Below are positions 1-9,077 of a DNA stretch of 64,000 nt, piece after piece; position 1 is the first letter of the stretch; each line of letters begins with the position of its first letter. The notes under the pieces are model-generated. The model worked only from the letters and a program-made list of their open reading frames with translations, made no database searches and had not been told where the DNA came from. The position numbers and the translations under genes were made by a program. Source of the stretch: Paulinella micropora (lineage: Eukaryota; Cercozoa; Imbricatea; Euglyphida; Paulinellidae); NCBI GenBank assembly GCA_019918135.1, contig WBZZ01004019.1, forward strand, positions 253,501 to 317,500, written 5' to 3'.

Positions 1-1892
1 CTACAATCTTGGCTCACTAGCCGCGGGCAGCCCGCGAGCTTGATGTAGGCATTCGGAACCCGCCCTGCCGGAACGGTTAGTGTGCCTAGTACCGGGCAGC
101 TAGCCAACGTCAGCTGAAATCTTCGGCACTGGCCTAGGCCGGCGGGCAGCACTAGCTCAGTCAGCGCAGCGCAGTCTCCTATGGACAGCGTCAACCTCTC
201 CAATTGGGCTAGGTTGGCGGGCAGCACGAGCTTAGCCAGAGCGGAGCAGCCCGTGATCGCCAGCTCCAGCTCCGTCACCCCGGGCATGGCTGCTGGAACC
301 ACGAGCTCAGTCAGGGCAGCGCAGCCTCCTATGGACAGCGTGAACTTCTCCACTTGGGGCTAAGTCGGCTGGCAGCACGAGCTTAGCCAGAGCGGAGCAG
401 CCAGTGATCGTCAGCTCCAGCTCCGTCACGCCGGGCATGGCTGCTGGAACTGCGAGCTCAGTCAGAGCGGGGCAACCAGTGATCGTCAGCCCCAGCCCCG
501 TCACGCTGGGCAGGGCCGTTGGTAACACGAGCGCTGGCAGACGTTGGCAGTCTTGCACCCGGAGCGTGAGCTCCTGGCACACTGGTAGCTCGACGGGCAG
601 CCCGAGCCAGGCCAGAGCGGGGCAGGCGGTGACCGTCAGCTCCAACTCCGCCACGCTGGGCAGGGCCGTTGGTAACACGAGCGCTGGCAGACGTTAGCAG
701 TCCTGTACGGAGCATGAGCTCCTGGCACACTGGTACCTCGGCGGGCGGCACGAGCTTGGTCAGAGCGGGGCAGGCGGAGATTGTCAGCCCCAACTCCGCC
801 ACGCTGGGCATAGCCGTTGGTAACACGAGCGCTGGCAGACGTTGGCAGTCCTGTACCCTCAGCGTACAGGCCGTGTAGTTCAGCCACCCGGTCGGGGGGA
901 GCTCGAGCTCCTGCAGCGCGGGGCATTCCTCGACCGTCACGCATGAACGGGAACCCAGTCTTACCTCCTCCGCCTCATCCTGCACCCGCAGCCTCCTTGT
1001 CAGCGGCAGTCGCAGGGCCTCGAGCTTATGGCAGCGCTTGGCGGTCACAGTGAACGCACCCTGTACCTGGGCCAGCGCGGAGAAGTCACAGGTCCACAGC
1101 TTGGGGCACTCCAACTCTACCTGGACCGGCCCCGCTACCTTCCTGCGCTTAGGCAGCGACAGCTCTTGGAATTCTGGGCAGTCCTTGACGCACACCGACA
1201 GTTCACAGCCTACTTGCTCTAACAGAGGCAAAGCACACTTTTTTAGGTCGAGACAGCGTTTGAAGCTGACGCGGCTCCTCCTAGACTCGCCTCGCCCCCG
1301 CACCAGCTGCAGCCTCGGTATCGTAAACTCCTGTAGCTTCGCGCAGCCCCGGAATTTTAGCCAGAGCTGTTGATCCACTAGACGCAGCAAGGGCAAGCTT
1401 ACCCGCGTAACGTCGGAGCCCTGTACTCTGACCATGCAGCCCCCGCCCCGTACCCTGCTGAGCAGCGGCAGGTCTAGCTTTTCGAACTCACGGCAGTTCT
1501 CGAGGGACACACTTAGGCCCCCCCCGAAAGCGGGCGCGTCGTCCTCCGCTGGGCCTCCTCGGTGACAGCTGCCAACCTCCCTCTTTCCGATGGTACGCAG
1601 CAGGGGCAAAGTGCAGTTAGGCAGCGCGGTACAGTCCTCGAAATGTAGCCTCAGGCCACGCTCTTGTCCCTAGCCCTGGTCCGCGGCCGGCCGGTGCGCG
1701 AGCCGTTGCAACAGAGGCAGAGTGAATTCCGTGAGGTTGTGGCAGGCACAAAAGTCCAGGCCCAGTAAGTTGCCTACCGATGCCAATTTAGGCAAGGTAG
1801 CCTGTGCCAGGGCGTCGCAGCCGCGGAACCCGAACTTGGCTTCTTCGCGTACCTTGCACAGCTTTGGTAATGCGAAGCGGGACAGGCCCGGA
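1..1892 (-). pseudogene. Leucine-rich-repeat protein fragment, interrupted
   Basis: Minus-strand coding DNA reads as tandem repeats of the form C-x-x-L-x-x-L-x-LP...V-x-x-L-x-L-x-I-x-x-C, a leucine-rich-repeat pattern with a cysteine in each unit. The longest open piece is 1609-458. The same frame stays open upstream to about 1890 except for one in-frame TAG at 1672-1670. Below about 700 the same repeat pattern continues in other frames (for example 678-307), so the 3' part is frameshifted and runs off the left edge. No signal peptide, membrane segment or second domain is visible. The sequence is much more GC-rich than the viral DNA that starts at about 1893, and the LRR reading ends exactly there, so the 5' part of the gene is missing. 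It could be a member of a large LRR family or a pseudogene. LRR proteins usually bind other proteins; no specific role can be assigned. Confidence 0.55.
210..860. repeat. Tandem repeat of about 150 bp inside the LRR region
   Basis: A block containing CACGAGCGCTGGCAGACGTT recurs at about 520, 671 and 821, that is every 149-151 bp. A second block around ATGGCTGCTGGAAC recurs at about 287 and 437. A period of 150 bp is 50 codons, about two LRR units. The copies are not identical and differ by small indels that change the frame. Confidence 0.7.
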
Positions 1893-2883
1893 CAGCTTCA
1901 AAGATTACATAAAAACATTCTTAAAGGTTAAACAAGAGTCAAGGATATCCTGGTGGATGTATTACACAGGAACAAAAAAGAATTTACATTGACAGTATGG
2001 AAGTCAGGATGGGAATTAAGATGGACGAAAACAAAATAGAAGAAAACCCCGGAAGGCGAGCGGTTGCTAAGTTGTGCTTAAACTCGTTGTGGGGCAAGTT
2101 TGGTGAAAAGCAAAACAAGACTCAAAACAAAATGATAAAAGACAAAGATACCTTATACAAGTTAATGAGCGACAAGTCAGTCGATAACACAAACATAAAC
2201 ATTATCAACGACAAAATAGTAGAAGCGAGTTATGACCTTAAACAAGATGCGGTAAGCGACCCCGTGAAAACAAATATTGTAGTTGCTTTATTTACGACTT
2301 GCCACGCGAGGATTAGACTATATGAGATGATGGACAAACTAGGCAACCGAATTCTATACCACGATACTGACAGTGTAATATACACAACAGACTTAACGAA
2401 GGGCGAAACAGATGTGAAAACGGGTAAGTTGTTAGGTGAATGGACTGACGAACTACACGGAGCAAAGATTATGACATTTATCGGAGGCGGGCCAAAGTGT
2501 TATGGATATGTCTTAGATAACGGCAAAGCAAGTATGAAAGTAAAGGGTTTTAGTATGAATTATGAAAACCATAAATCATTAAATTTACCAAATATGTTAA
2601 GTGTCATCAGTTGCGGACTTGGAATTTAAAACAGCGACCTTATTGAGAACGGTAAGAATGATTGTTAGAGTTGCTTAAGACTCAGGAAGAAAAATTGATC
2701 GCTAAACGAATTGAAAAATCTGGTAAAGTTGTTATTGTAGAAAACAGCAAGATAACAAGAGATAAACAACAGAAAAAGATAACGAGTGAAAACTTAGAAA
2801 AAATATTCAGCTTTACTTACACTAAAAGAAATATTATAGGTATTGTAGATAATGCGATTGAAACAAGACCGTTTGGATACTAA
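1893..2883 (+). pseudogene. polB: Protein-primed type DNA polymerase B, C-terminal fragment, frameshifted
   Basis: Replicative polymerase of the viral element. Only the palm and thumb end is present. Visible landmarks are motif B (KLCLNSLWGKFGE, about 2068-2106), motif C (HDTDSVIY, about 2359-2382) and a C-terminal end reading TRPFGY before the stop at 2883, as in polinton and PLV polymerases. The exonuclease domain and most of the polymerase are missing: the homology starts abruptly at about 1893, next to the LRR sequence. The reading frame shifts at about 1935, about 2605 and about 2650, so no full-length enzyme can be made. The 3' end overlaps the convergent lipase-like gene by about 90 bp. 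Known from the family: such polymerases copy linear viral DNA from a protein primer. Inferred: this copy is dead. Confidence 0.8.
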
Positions 2884-3639
2884 ATGAAAAAAGTTGATAA
2901 AAGAACATTTATTTTTTGCCTTTTTACCCCTACCCTTGAAGCTCCTAATCGTATGAACTCCTTTTTTTGGTTTGACTAACTTAGTATTTACCGCAGTCGC
3001 TCCTAACAATGATACGGGGTCAAATGCGGTTCGGTAGTTCGTGGTTAGCTTCGCAGTCTTCGCCCTCTTACCTTTCGGATTTACTTTAACTGCTACTCGG
3101 TCAATTACTCCTTCAATGAGGTCTCTCGTGCTACTGCCTTTATTGTATGTTGTAGCCTTCATCCCCGTTTGTCGGCTTAAGTCTTTCGCAATCGTCCCTC
3201 CAATGCTATGACCCGTCAGCTCTACATTGTCCTTTCCATATTTCTTTATCACTTCGTCAACCAGCTTCTGCTCTTCTTTATATCTCGGGGTCCTTTTTAT
3301 TAATAATACTCCCTTTACTAATGCGACATCTGTGAGTAAGTCTCGCTTATCAGCACTTCCCCTAAATGCTACAATCGCCTTGCCATCTTTTTCATACACT
3401 GTTGATTTTTCTTTGCTTGCGACTGGTTTCCATCCGTCAGCACCCTTTCTATCCGACGAAGACAAATAGACATCCTCCGACAACTCCGCACTACCGCCTT
3501 TTAGTCGCACACGTGCGACGGCTCCGCCTTTGGCTGAGCTCTGCCGTTTGTATTCTTTGCTCGCCTTTTTCAATGCCTCCTTGTAGCTTATGTTATGCTT
3601 AGCGGAGTAAGCCTTAACAAACTTAATCCACTCGGACAT
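2794..3639 (-). CDS. Lipase-like alpha/beta hydrolase (viral)
   Basis: Intact frame of 281 residues from ATG at 3639. The N-terminal 30 residues (WIKFVKAYSAKHNISYKEAL) are a short basic motif seen at the start of several large-virus and PLV virion proteins. The central part contains TGHSIGGTIAK, a GxSxG nucleophile elbow, preceded by VAFRGSADKRD, which fits the oxyanion strand of class-3 lipases. Lipase-like genes occur in several polinton-like viruses and may help in entry or membrane release (inference). The last 40 residues are rich in F, N and I and overlap the end of polB, so the natural C-terminus may have been nearer GKKAKNK and the present end a read-through; an AATAAA lies close to this point. 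The catalytic Asp and His cannot be fixed by eye. Confidence 0.72.
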   Translation of the reverse strand: MSEWIKFVKAYSAKHNISYKEALKKASKEYKRQSSAKGGAVARVRLKGGSAELSEDVYLSSSDRKGADGWKPVASKEKSTVYEKDGKAIVAFRGSADKRDLLTDVALVKGVLLIKRTPRYKEEQKLVDEVIKKYGKDNVELTGHSIGGTIAKDLSRQTGMKATTYNKGSSTRDLIEGVIDRVAVKVNPKGKRAKTAKLTTNYRTAFDPVSLLGATAVNTKLVKPKKGVHTIRSFKGRGKKAKNKCSFINFFHLVSKRSCFNRIIYNTYNISFSVSKAEYFF

Positions 3640-3709
3640 CCTATATTAATTATTTAATTTTTTTTATTTTTATACTCACTACTATATACTCACTACTCTA
3701 CACTCACCG

Positions 3710-3844
3710 ATGCAAAAGCTTTGCGAAAAATTTGAACAGCTATCTGTCAGCAACAAAGACAGAACATTGACTTTACAAGAAATTAAGCAAGTAATTGATG
3801 GGCACATTAATCAATACAAATCAGAAAACAAGAAACTTCAATAA
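3710..3844 (+). CDS. Small hypothetical protein, 44 aa
   Basis: ATG at 3710, TAA at 3842-3844. A short charged helical sequence (TLTLQEIKQVIDGHINQ) with no recognisable domain. It is followed after 15 bp by another small plus-strand frame, and both lie between two minus-strand genes. Codon composition resembles the viral neighbours. It may be real or chance. Confidence 0.3.
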   Translation: MQKLCEKFEQLSVSNKDRTLTLQEIKQVIDGHINQYKSENKKLQ

Positions 3845-3859
3845 CAAGGAAAGATACCT

Positions 3860-3997
3860 ATGGGGAAATATAAGGGAAAGACAGTCGCCGATGTGGTCGT
3901 ATTTGATATTCAATACTTAAGATGGATGGCAAAGCAACCATTTATAGACAACTATCCCGAGCTAAAAAAAGAAATATTCAAACAGCTTCAATTGTAG
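3860..3997 (+). CDS. Small protein with ExoX-like C-terminal motif, 45 aa
   Basis: ATG at 3860, TAG at 3995-3997. The sequence MGKYKGKTVADVV...FDIQYLRWMAKQ follows the pattern G-K-x-K-G-K-x-x-x-x-V...D-x-x-Y-L-x-W of the small C-terminal domain found after exonuclease X and in stand-alone form in many large DNA viruses. Its function there is unknown. The frame is complete and begins soon after the 44-residue frame, so the two may be co-transcribed. The match rests on a short motif. Confidence 0.5.
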   Translation: MGKYKGKTVADVVVFDIQYLRWMAKQPFIDNYPELKKEIFKQLQL

Positions 3998-4081
3998 GAG
4001 CTTTGTGGAGATTTCTCAAAAACTTATTCACTTATTTTATTTTTTTGTTTTGGTTGCAAAGCTACGTTTGCAAAAACGTAT

Positions 4082-4101
4082 GAAGCTTTTTCAAAAGGTT
4101 C
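4082..4101. terminator. Palindrome at the 3' end of the 418-aa virion gene
   Basis: Inverted repeat GAAGCTTTTTCAAAAGGTTC overlapping the stop codon of the minus-strand gene ending at 4100. Near-identical palindromes lie at 7997, 15687 and 16310, always at gene borders of the viral element. Confidence 0.45.
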
Positions 4102-5356
4102 ATTGATCTTCTAAGAAATTAACGATAACACTTACATTTCCTCCATTATTAACAGCAGCGACAGACTTTTGTAAAAATGTTAGATCTTCACCAGGAGAAA
4201 GTTGTATGTCGTAAGTTCGCAGGTCAATAAGCTGGCTAGAAGTAGCATTAATATAAAGGTTAGGAATGACATCAGTTATAACGGCAGCACCGAGGGCAGT
4301 CGCAGCGGTACTATCCTTTGATACGATTGAAGTTTTGGTATCAATATCCGCAAAGTTCTCGCCAGTAAGTGCTCCAGTCGTTTTCACAATCCGCACTATA
4401 TTAACTTTGCTGTCTTTGTTTGATATGCTCACGAGAGATGGATAAACAATTGAATAATTGGTCACACAATTAAAAGTTGTTTTATTTTTTATGCTAATAA
4501 TTGGGCTTTCCGTGGTGCTCGCTGGCTCACTTCCTTCTGCTTCATTTGATATGCTTGAATTAATAGTGTTGGTGCCCTCAATAAACATACTACAACTGGC
4601 TGTTTTTAATGTTTGATTAGCATTACCAGTTCCATAATTTCTGATACAAGCCGAAAAAGGTAGGGTTGTATTTGAAAGACTAACACCCACATTCGCATTC
4701 GCATATTTTATTGTATGAACCAGCTGAAATTCTCCACTTGATGGATTTTCTATGTAGAACCTTATAGCACCAAAGCCAAGATATTGAAATTTAATCTGGA
4801 ATACATTCCCTTTGGTCCAATCTATGATAGGCATAATTTTAGTACCATCACACGGGTCATCCCAGGTCGCTTGGGGAATAAGTGTCGGAACGCCTCCTTC
4901 AACGCTGGCAATATTCATACCAGTCGCTTTTATTTTGTAAAAATAGAAGCCATTAGTAAAATCACTTTCACCTATGCCGATATATGAATTGCAGTCTTTC
5001 GTTTCATCAGTAGTCGATAAAGCAGTAATTCGTGTTAGAACTCCCATACCCGTTATGTATTTAATTCTTTTTTTACTAGTCAATACAGCATTCGCGGTCG
5101 TCTTCACATCTGTTTTAAGTTCGACCATATTAGCATTAAATGAAATGGTAGCATCATTTTGAGCTAACGTCCATATTCGTGTATTGATAGTGTATGGGAA
5201 AATCTCTTGTAATACTGGCGTTAATTGACCGACCAATGCTTCGCCGAAAGCGGTTTTCATACTATTCGTTTCAATGTTGCCGTCATATCCGACCTTGACA
5301 TTTATGAAGTCTCCGTCAGGGTTTTGTGCTATCAAATTTCTCTGGTGAGTGGTCAT
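4100..5356 (-). CDS. Probable virion structural protein, 418 aa
   Basis: Intact frame from ATG at 5356 to TGA at 4102-4100, the longest uninterrupted gene of the viral block. The middle contains a beta-rich stretch (VFQIKFQYLGFGAIRFYIEN, about residues 185-205, then LVHTIKYANANVG) that I associate with structural proteins of PLVs, mesomimivirus-like viruses and some phages. No enzyme motif is visible. It is not a double-jelly-roll capsid protein by sequence. It lies next to the major capsid gene on the same strand with about 110 bp between them, which supports a late structural role. No frameshift is seen, unlike its neighbours. The exact location in the particle is unknown. Confidence 0.55.
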   Translation of the reverse strand: MTTHQRNLIAQNPDGDFINVKVGYDGNIETNSMKTAFGEALVGQLTPVLQEIFPYTINTRIWTLAQNDATISFNANMVELKTDVKTTANAVLTSKKRIKYITGMGVLTRITALSTTDETKDCNSYIGIGESDFTNGFYFYKIKATGMNIASVEGGVPTLIPQATWDDPCDGTKIMPIIDWTKGNVFQIKFQYLGFGAIRFYIENPSSGEFQLVHTIKYANANVGVSLSNTTLPFSACIRNYGTGNANQTLKTASCSMFIEGTNTINSSISNEAEGSEPASTTESPIISIKNKTTFNCVTNYSIVYPSLVSISNKDSKVNIVRIVKTTGALTGENFADIDTKTSIVSKDSTAATALGAAVITDVIPNLYINATSSQLIDLRTYDIQLSPGEDLTFLQKSVAAVNNGGNVSVIVNFLEDQ

Positions 5357-5361
5357 GGTTC

Positions 5362-5395
5362 CTACGATTTACAATCGTAGATTGTATATTATCAA
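5362..5395 (-). promoter_or_regulatory. Palindrome and TATA-like box upstream of the 418-aa gene
   Basis: The palindrome CTACGATTTACAATCGTAG (8-bp arms, 5362-5380) sits 6 bp before the start codon at 5356. Just upstream on the coding strand is ATATACAAT. AT-rich TATA-like words also lie directly before other viral start codons, for example TATATAC at 10408 and TATTATAGT at 11803. Confidence 0.3.
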
Positions 5396-5445
5396 AAAAA
5401 ATAAATTAACTATCAAAAATTAATAATTACTTCAACGGATGGGAT

Positions 5446-5467
5446 TATAAGGGGATCAGGCCCCTAT
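5446..5467 (-). terminator. Hairpin after the major capsid gene
   Basis: AGGGGATCAGGCCCCT (about 5449-5464) forms a short GC stem directly after the stop codon of the gene ending at 5468. A very similar hairpin, GTAGGGG...CCCCTAC, lies at 11414 behind another minus-strand gene. Confidence 0.4.
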
Positions 5468-7035
5468 TTAGGTCCTAGTAATGGTGCCATTCTTAACAGT
5501 TACTTCCTGCTGAGTGACGACAAATGTGTAATGATTAGCCGTAATAGTCGCAGTGTTTCCGATAAACTCCCATCGTCGCTCTGTGTCTAGACTTAATTCA
5601 CTGATTTCATTTTGGTCCTTGCTCCACAGTGGGCGGGTATTGTCAAAGCTATCACACCAAACCCAGTTGTATTTATAAACATTGCTATTCATCAAAGCAG
5701 AGCCCTCCAACTTCGGCTTAAGATACATATAGTCTTCTAGTTTTCCAGTTTGACAATCAACATTGAATTCTTGAAGTCGTGCCCCGTCTAGTGTGGTATA
5801 AAAATTTTTAACCTTAGAACCAAGAAGGTTGCTATTGTCGTAGGCAGTGTTCTTATTTTCGGTCGTGTTGAAAACAGAGTGATAAATCTTCTTAATTCGT
5901 CGTCCGTGGCCTCTGTCAAATCTAAGTATAACATGTTGAGAATCTGAAGCTACTCCGACGGTATTTTTATACAAATAAGAATAATCAATGTTGAAGCTCA
6001 TACCTTCGGGGCTCATAATCTTCTGTTGAATTGATTGAATGACATCAGGATTGGTTTCAACAGCCAAGAAAAGACCGAGACTGGTAACCTTAACGTCTGT
6101 ATCAGCTTGTGCGACCGTGCCTCCTCCAGTAGAAAGAGGGTCATCGTTGTAATAAAAGATTTTGGGTGTCTGTTGCCAAACAATCCGCATAGTCAAAATT
6201 TCAGAAACATAATAGTTTTATCCAGAGCGAAAATAGTATTGTAAAGCATTCCAAGATTAATCTTAACATTGATACTTGGGCTGGCAACGGTAATAGCTAC
6301 TCCAGAAAAATACTTAGCCTCATTGTGTGCGACATTAACAACACTAAGAGTGCCAGTTGCTGCAGCGATTAAAGTATCATTGTGTCTGCGAGCATTGGTT
6401 GATGGTTGAGTTAAGTAAGCCCGCATCTTAGCTTGGTATGACGCCATAACTTCACCAATACGAGTAGTAATCGCCGCCGAAACATCACCACTATTCGTAG
6501 CACCAACAGCGGTCAAAGCCGTACCGTCTGCCTTTAAAGCGATAGCATCAAGCAAGCTAACTTTTCTTTCAGTCGCAGCGGTGTTAGTAAAGCTCGCCCC
6601 GCTTGTTGTATTGTTCTTCTGAAGCATACAACCCGCACCAGTTTTGCTGTCGTGGTTTTCCAAAGCAAGGAAATCATCAATTGAGGTTTCGGGTTTCCAA
6701 ATCATCTTAGTGATAATATTTCCGACTTCATTAATGTCGCACAGATAAACACCACCTCTTGTGATCAATTGTATCTGCCTAATCGGGGCCAAGCAGTCCA
6801 TAAAGCATTTATTGTAGTTCGCCGCCTTCGCCGTTGGAGCATAAGTAAAACTCAAAACAGAGCGAGACAAGTTAAACGGACGGCTAATAAGGTCAAAGTT
6901 GCTTTCCTGCCCTCCTGCTGTAGTCATAGTGACATCAACAGAACCCTCACGAGGGGTAAGCTTATTCAAACGATGAGAAGCACTGATGTAGTCAGTCCTG
7001 CTAAAATCTAGTTCGCCTCCGTGTTGTGTGGGCAT
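5468..7035 (-). CDS. MCP: Major capsid protein of a polinton-like virus, one frameshift
   Basis: Two minus-strand frames, 7035-6193 (280 aa) and 6196-5468 (242 aa), join into one protein of about 522 residues if one base is restored near 6212. This is the usual length of a PLV double-jelly-roll capsid protein. The N-terminal half has RPFNLSRSVLSFTYAP and VYLCDINEVGNI; the joint lies at the strand before MRIVWQQTPKIFYYND; the C-terminal half has WCDSFDNTRPLW and ends TVTQ-like strands. It lies between the 418-aa structural gene and the penton gene on the same strand, as in other PLVs. Known of the family: it forms the hexagonal capsomers of the icosahedral shell. The single indel lies beside a T pair and could be decay or a base-calling error. 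Confidence 0.8.
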
Positions 7036-7111
7036 TTTGTTTTTCTTTTGTTTTCGGTCGTCCTATATTGTAATATAAGAAAAAAATAAATAATTATAAA
7101 ATTAAAATTAA

Positions 7112-7959
7112 TTAATGGTTTTTTAACAAATTAAAAAATGATGTAAATGAATTAAAATAATTCGTTTCACGGTAAATCAACAATGTCATAACAATTCCTA
7201 ACCCGTTGAGATTAACTGGTTGGTCGTTTTCGTCGGTCAAGTAAAACCGATACACATTGCTTAAACTCGTAGATAGCCTTTTGCCGTATTCACTACCCGA
7301 GCCATCATAGATAACAGAGCCGAACGGGATTTCGTTCGCGGTGTATATTTCTTGGAGCACGTGTTATCACCTTCCCCAACGAGGTCGCTTTGAAGATATA
7401 ATGTTTTTTCGCCAGTCAAGATTATGACATTCGGCGACCTAATGGTATTATTAGCAAAGAAATATGTTGAGTCGCGGTCAAAACCCATTACTTCGTGAAT
7501 ACGTGTTTCGGTGTCAAATATAAACCGCGGTTGAGGCTCCACCGGAGGTGGAGTGCCCCCTTCGGGAGGCATGCATCCGTTGTTAGCTACGGTGAATAAT
7601 AGCTTGCCGTCTTCTGGGTCTGTGTTTGTGTTGTCGCTCGTAACGGTGTATGTGTAGTTGTTGGGGCTGTTTGCGGTTAGAACCTCTGTCAGCTTATTTT
7701 TTAAGTTGGTCATCATGTAGTTACCATCAAGTATCGTAATCAGAGCCTCAAATCCATCTTCACTCAGAGTAAAAGTGTTGTAAGGACTTGCCACAGAGTA
7801 ATATGATTTAGGTACATAGATATGAAGTATTTTACAATGGGTAGGATTGTCTAGCGATTTCATATCAATGGAGTGAGTGAAATCACTGTCCGTGCCGTTT
7901 ATCCTATTTTTGCTGTTGACATAGTAAATGTTGCTGCTTCGTCCACCACGGTATTCCAT
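7112..7959 (-). CDS. Penton / minor capsid protein, one frameshift
   Basis: The start chosen is ATG 7959-7957 (MEYRGGRSSNIYYVNSKNR), because it directly follows a 30-bp sequence repeated before the ATPase start. The frame runs to about 7355 and then shifts by one base; the remainder, LQEIYTANEIPFGSVIYDGS to the TAA at 7112, is in another frame. The total of about 280 residues fits PLV penton-base (single jelly-roll) proteins, and the end NVYRFYLTDENDQPVNLNGL resembles the conserved final strands of this family. The upstream protease frame reads into this gene without a stop, which I regard as accidental. Role known from the family: it occupies the fivefold vertices. Neighbours are the major capsid gene downstream and the protease upstream. 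Confidence 0.68.
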
Positions 7960-7990
7960 TGCGGAGACTTCGCCTCCGCACCTCCACGGG
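7960..7990 (-). promoter_or_regulatory. Repeated start-codon-proximal element, copy 1
   Basis: On the minus strand GGAGGTGCGGAGGCG followed by AAGTCTCCGCA ends one base or so before the penton ATG. Copies at 11309-11335 (before the ATPase ATG) and 15718-15744 (before the plus-strand gene group) share more than 20 bases. The core can fold GCGGAG against CTCCGC. Confidence 0.6.
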
Positions 7991-7996
7991 TTTTGT

Positions 7997-8016
7997 GAAA
8001 CTTTTTCAAAAGTTTC
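7997..8016. promoter_or_regulatory. Palindrome between protease and penton genes
   Basis: GAAACTTTTTCAAAAGTTTC, an almost perfect palindrome, lies just upstream of the repeated element and the penton start. An AT-rich TATATAAT-like stretch borders it at 8017-8023. Confidence 0.5.
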
Positions 8017-9077
8017 TATATAATTGAAAAAAAATATTTTTGTTTTAATTGCTTCAAATGAATATGTCAAGCCGTAGCCGTTCTGGGCTTTCAACTCCTC
8101 CGCTTCTTTTTCTTTTAAGTCTGTCCAACCGCTGGCAAATTTAAAGCGGTTCCCTTTCGCTCTTTGTTTAAGAAACCTAATACTATGCCACCCGCAGGTA
8201 TCTCTCGTGATGCTTTGGTTTTTAACCTGATTAAGCTTCATAAGCAGATAAGTACTCTGCTTACTCTTGTCTATAAGTTGTTTCATTTGGTGTAGAAATA
8301 GCTCGGTTGGTTTATACAGCGAGCGGGTCATATATCTCTATACTTCTATCGCCATCTAATGAGCAGTAAACAGCAATCCAATGTGAGCCTGGTTGGCTAG
8401 ACTTATCTAAGTTCATAATAAATCCATAGTTCTTTCTTTTTTCTGGTTTCAGTTTATTTATTTATTTCGTCGCTCGCTACCGTCCTTAAATACCATTCTT
8501 GCTTTTTCATAATGTTGTCTATTTCGTCCGTCATTAAACCTCTGCCTGCCCCCGCTTGCTCATCTTCCGCCCCATCTACTTCTGACTGAACTTCTGACTG
8601 TTGAACTTCTGGCTGTGTTGAACTTCTTGTATATTTTCTGGCGGTTGAACTTCTGGTGGTGCTCCTGCTGGCAATTCAATACCGAGATGATTTGAAACTT
8701 GATTTTTCATGTTTGGGTCGTTTGCCATTTCTCTTACTAAGGTATTTACATATTCCTTCTTCTTCATTTTTTCCCTGTATTTGCCCTTTTTTAAATATTT
8801 CCTTATTTGTTGCTATCGTTAAAAGTTTGTCTATTAATTTGTCAATCGTTTTTGCCCCAGCACCCTCTTGGTTTATTCCCAAATAATCGGCTAGTTTCTT
8901 TCTCATCTCATTCTGGTCTATTCCTAAATCAATTATACCTTCATCTACTATAACTTTTGCCATACCCGCAGTCGTGTGACTTCCTTTAACCTTTTTCGGC
9001 GATTGTTTGCCTTCGGCTATCAGTTTCGCTTCCAAAGCAGGGCCTAAATCTTCGTGTATTTTTAATTTAGGATACAT
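8017..9077 (-). CDS. Maturation cysteine protease, catalytic part, frameshifted
   Basis: Adenain/Ulp1-type cysteine protease that would trim capsid proteins. On the minus strand near 8410-8370 the sequence GSHWIAVYCSLD supplies the catalytic His, SIEIYDP (about 8345) the acidic residue, and RDTCGWHSIRFL (about 8170) the catalytic Cys. The frame changes at about 8305 and about 8465, and upstream at about 8590 and about 8770, so the gene is split over five frames. Pieces are 9077-8676 (basic, contains KVIVDEGIIDLGIDQNEMRK), 8767-8576 (proline-rich linker), a short piece with TDEIDNIMKKQEWYLRTVAS (about 8530-8470), then the catalytic domain. Polinton-like virus proteases are often encoded as the C-terminal end of a longer protein, which is why I join these pieces with 9062-10042. 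The end is uncertain because the frame stays open into the penton leader. Confidence 0.68.

Noticed and set aside
307..944. Several plus-strand frames over the first kilobase as separate genes
   Set aside because: They are antisense to a consistent LRR reading on the minus strand and show no protein-like pattern.
3227..3602. Plus-strand frames opposite the lipase-like gene
   Set aside because: They are mirrors of a well-supported minus-strand gene and consist mostly of S, F and L.
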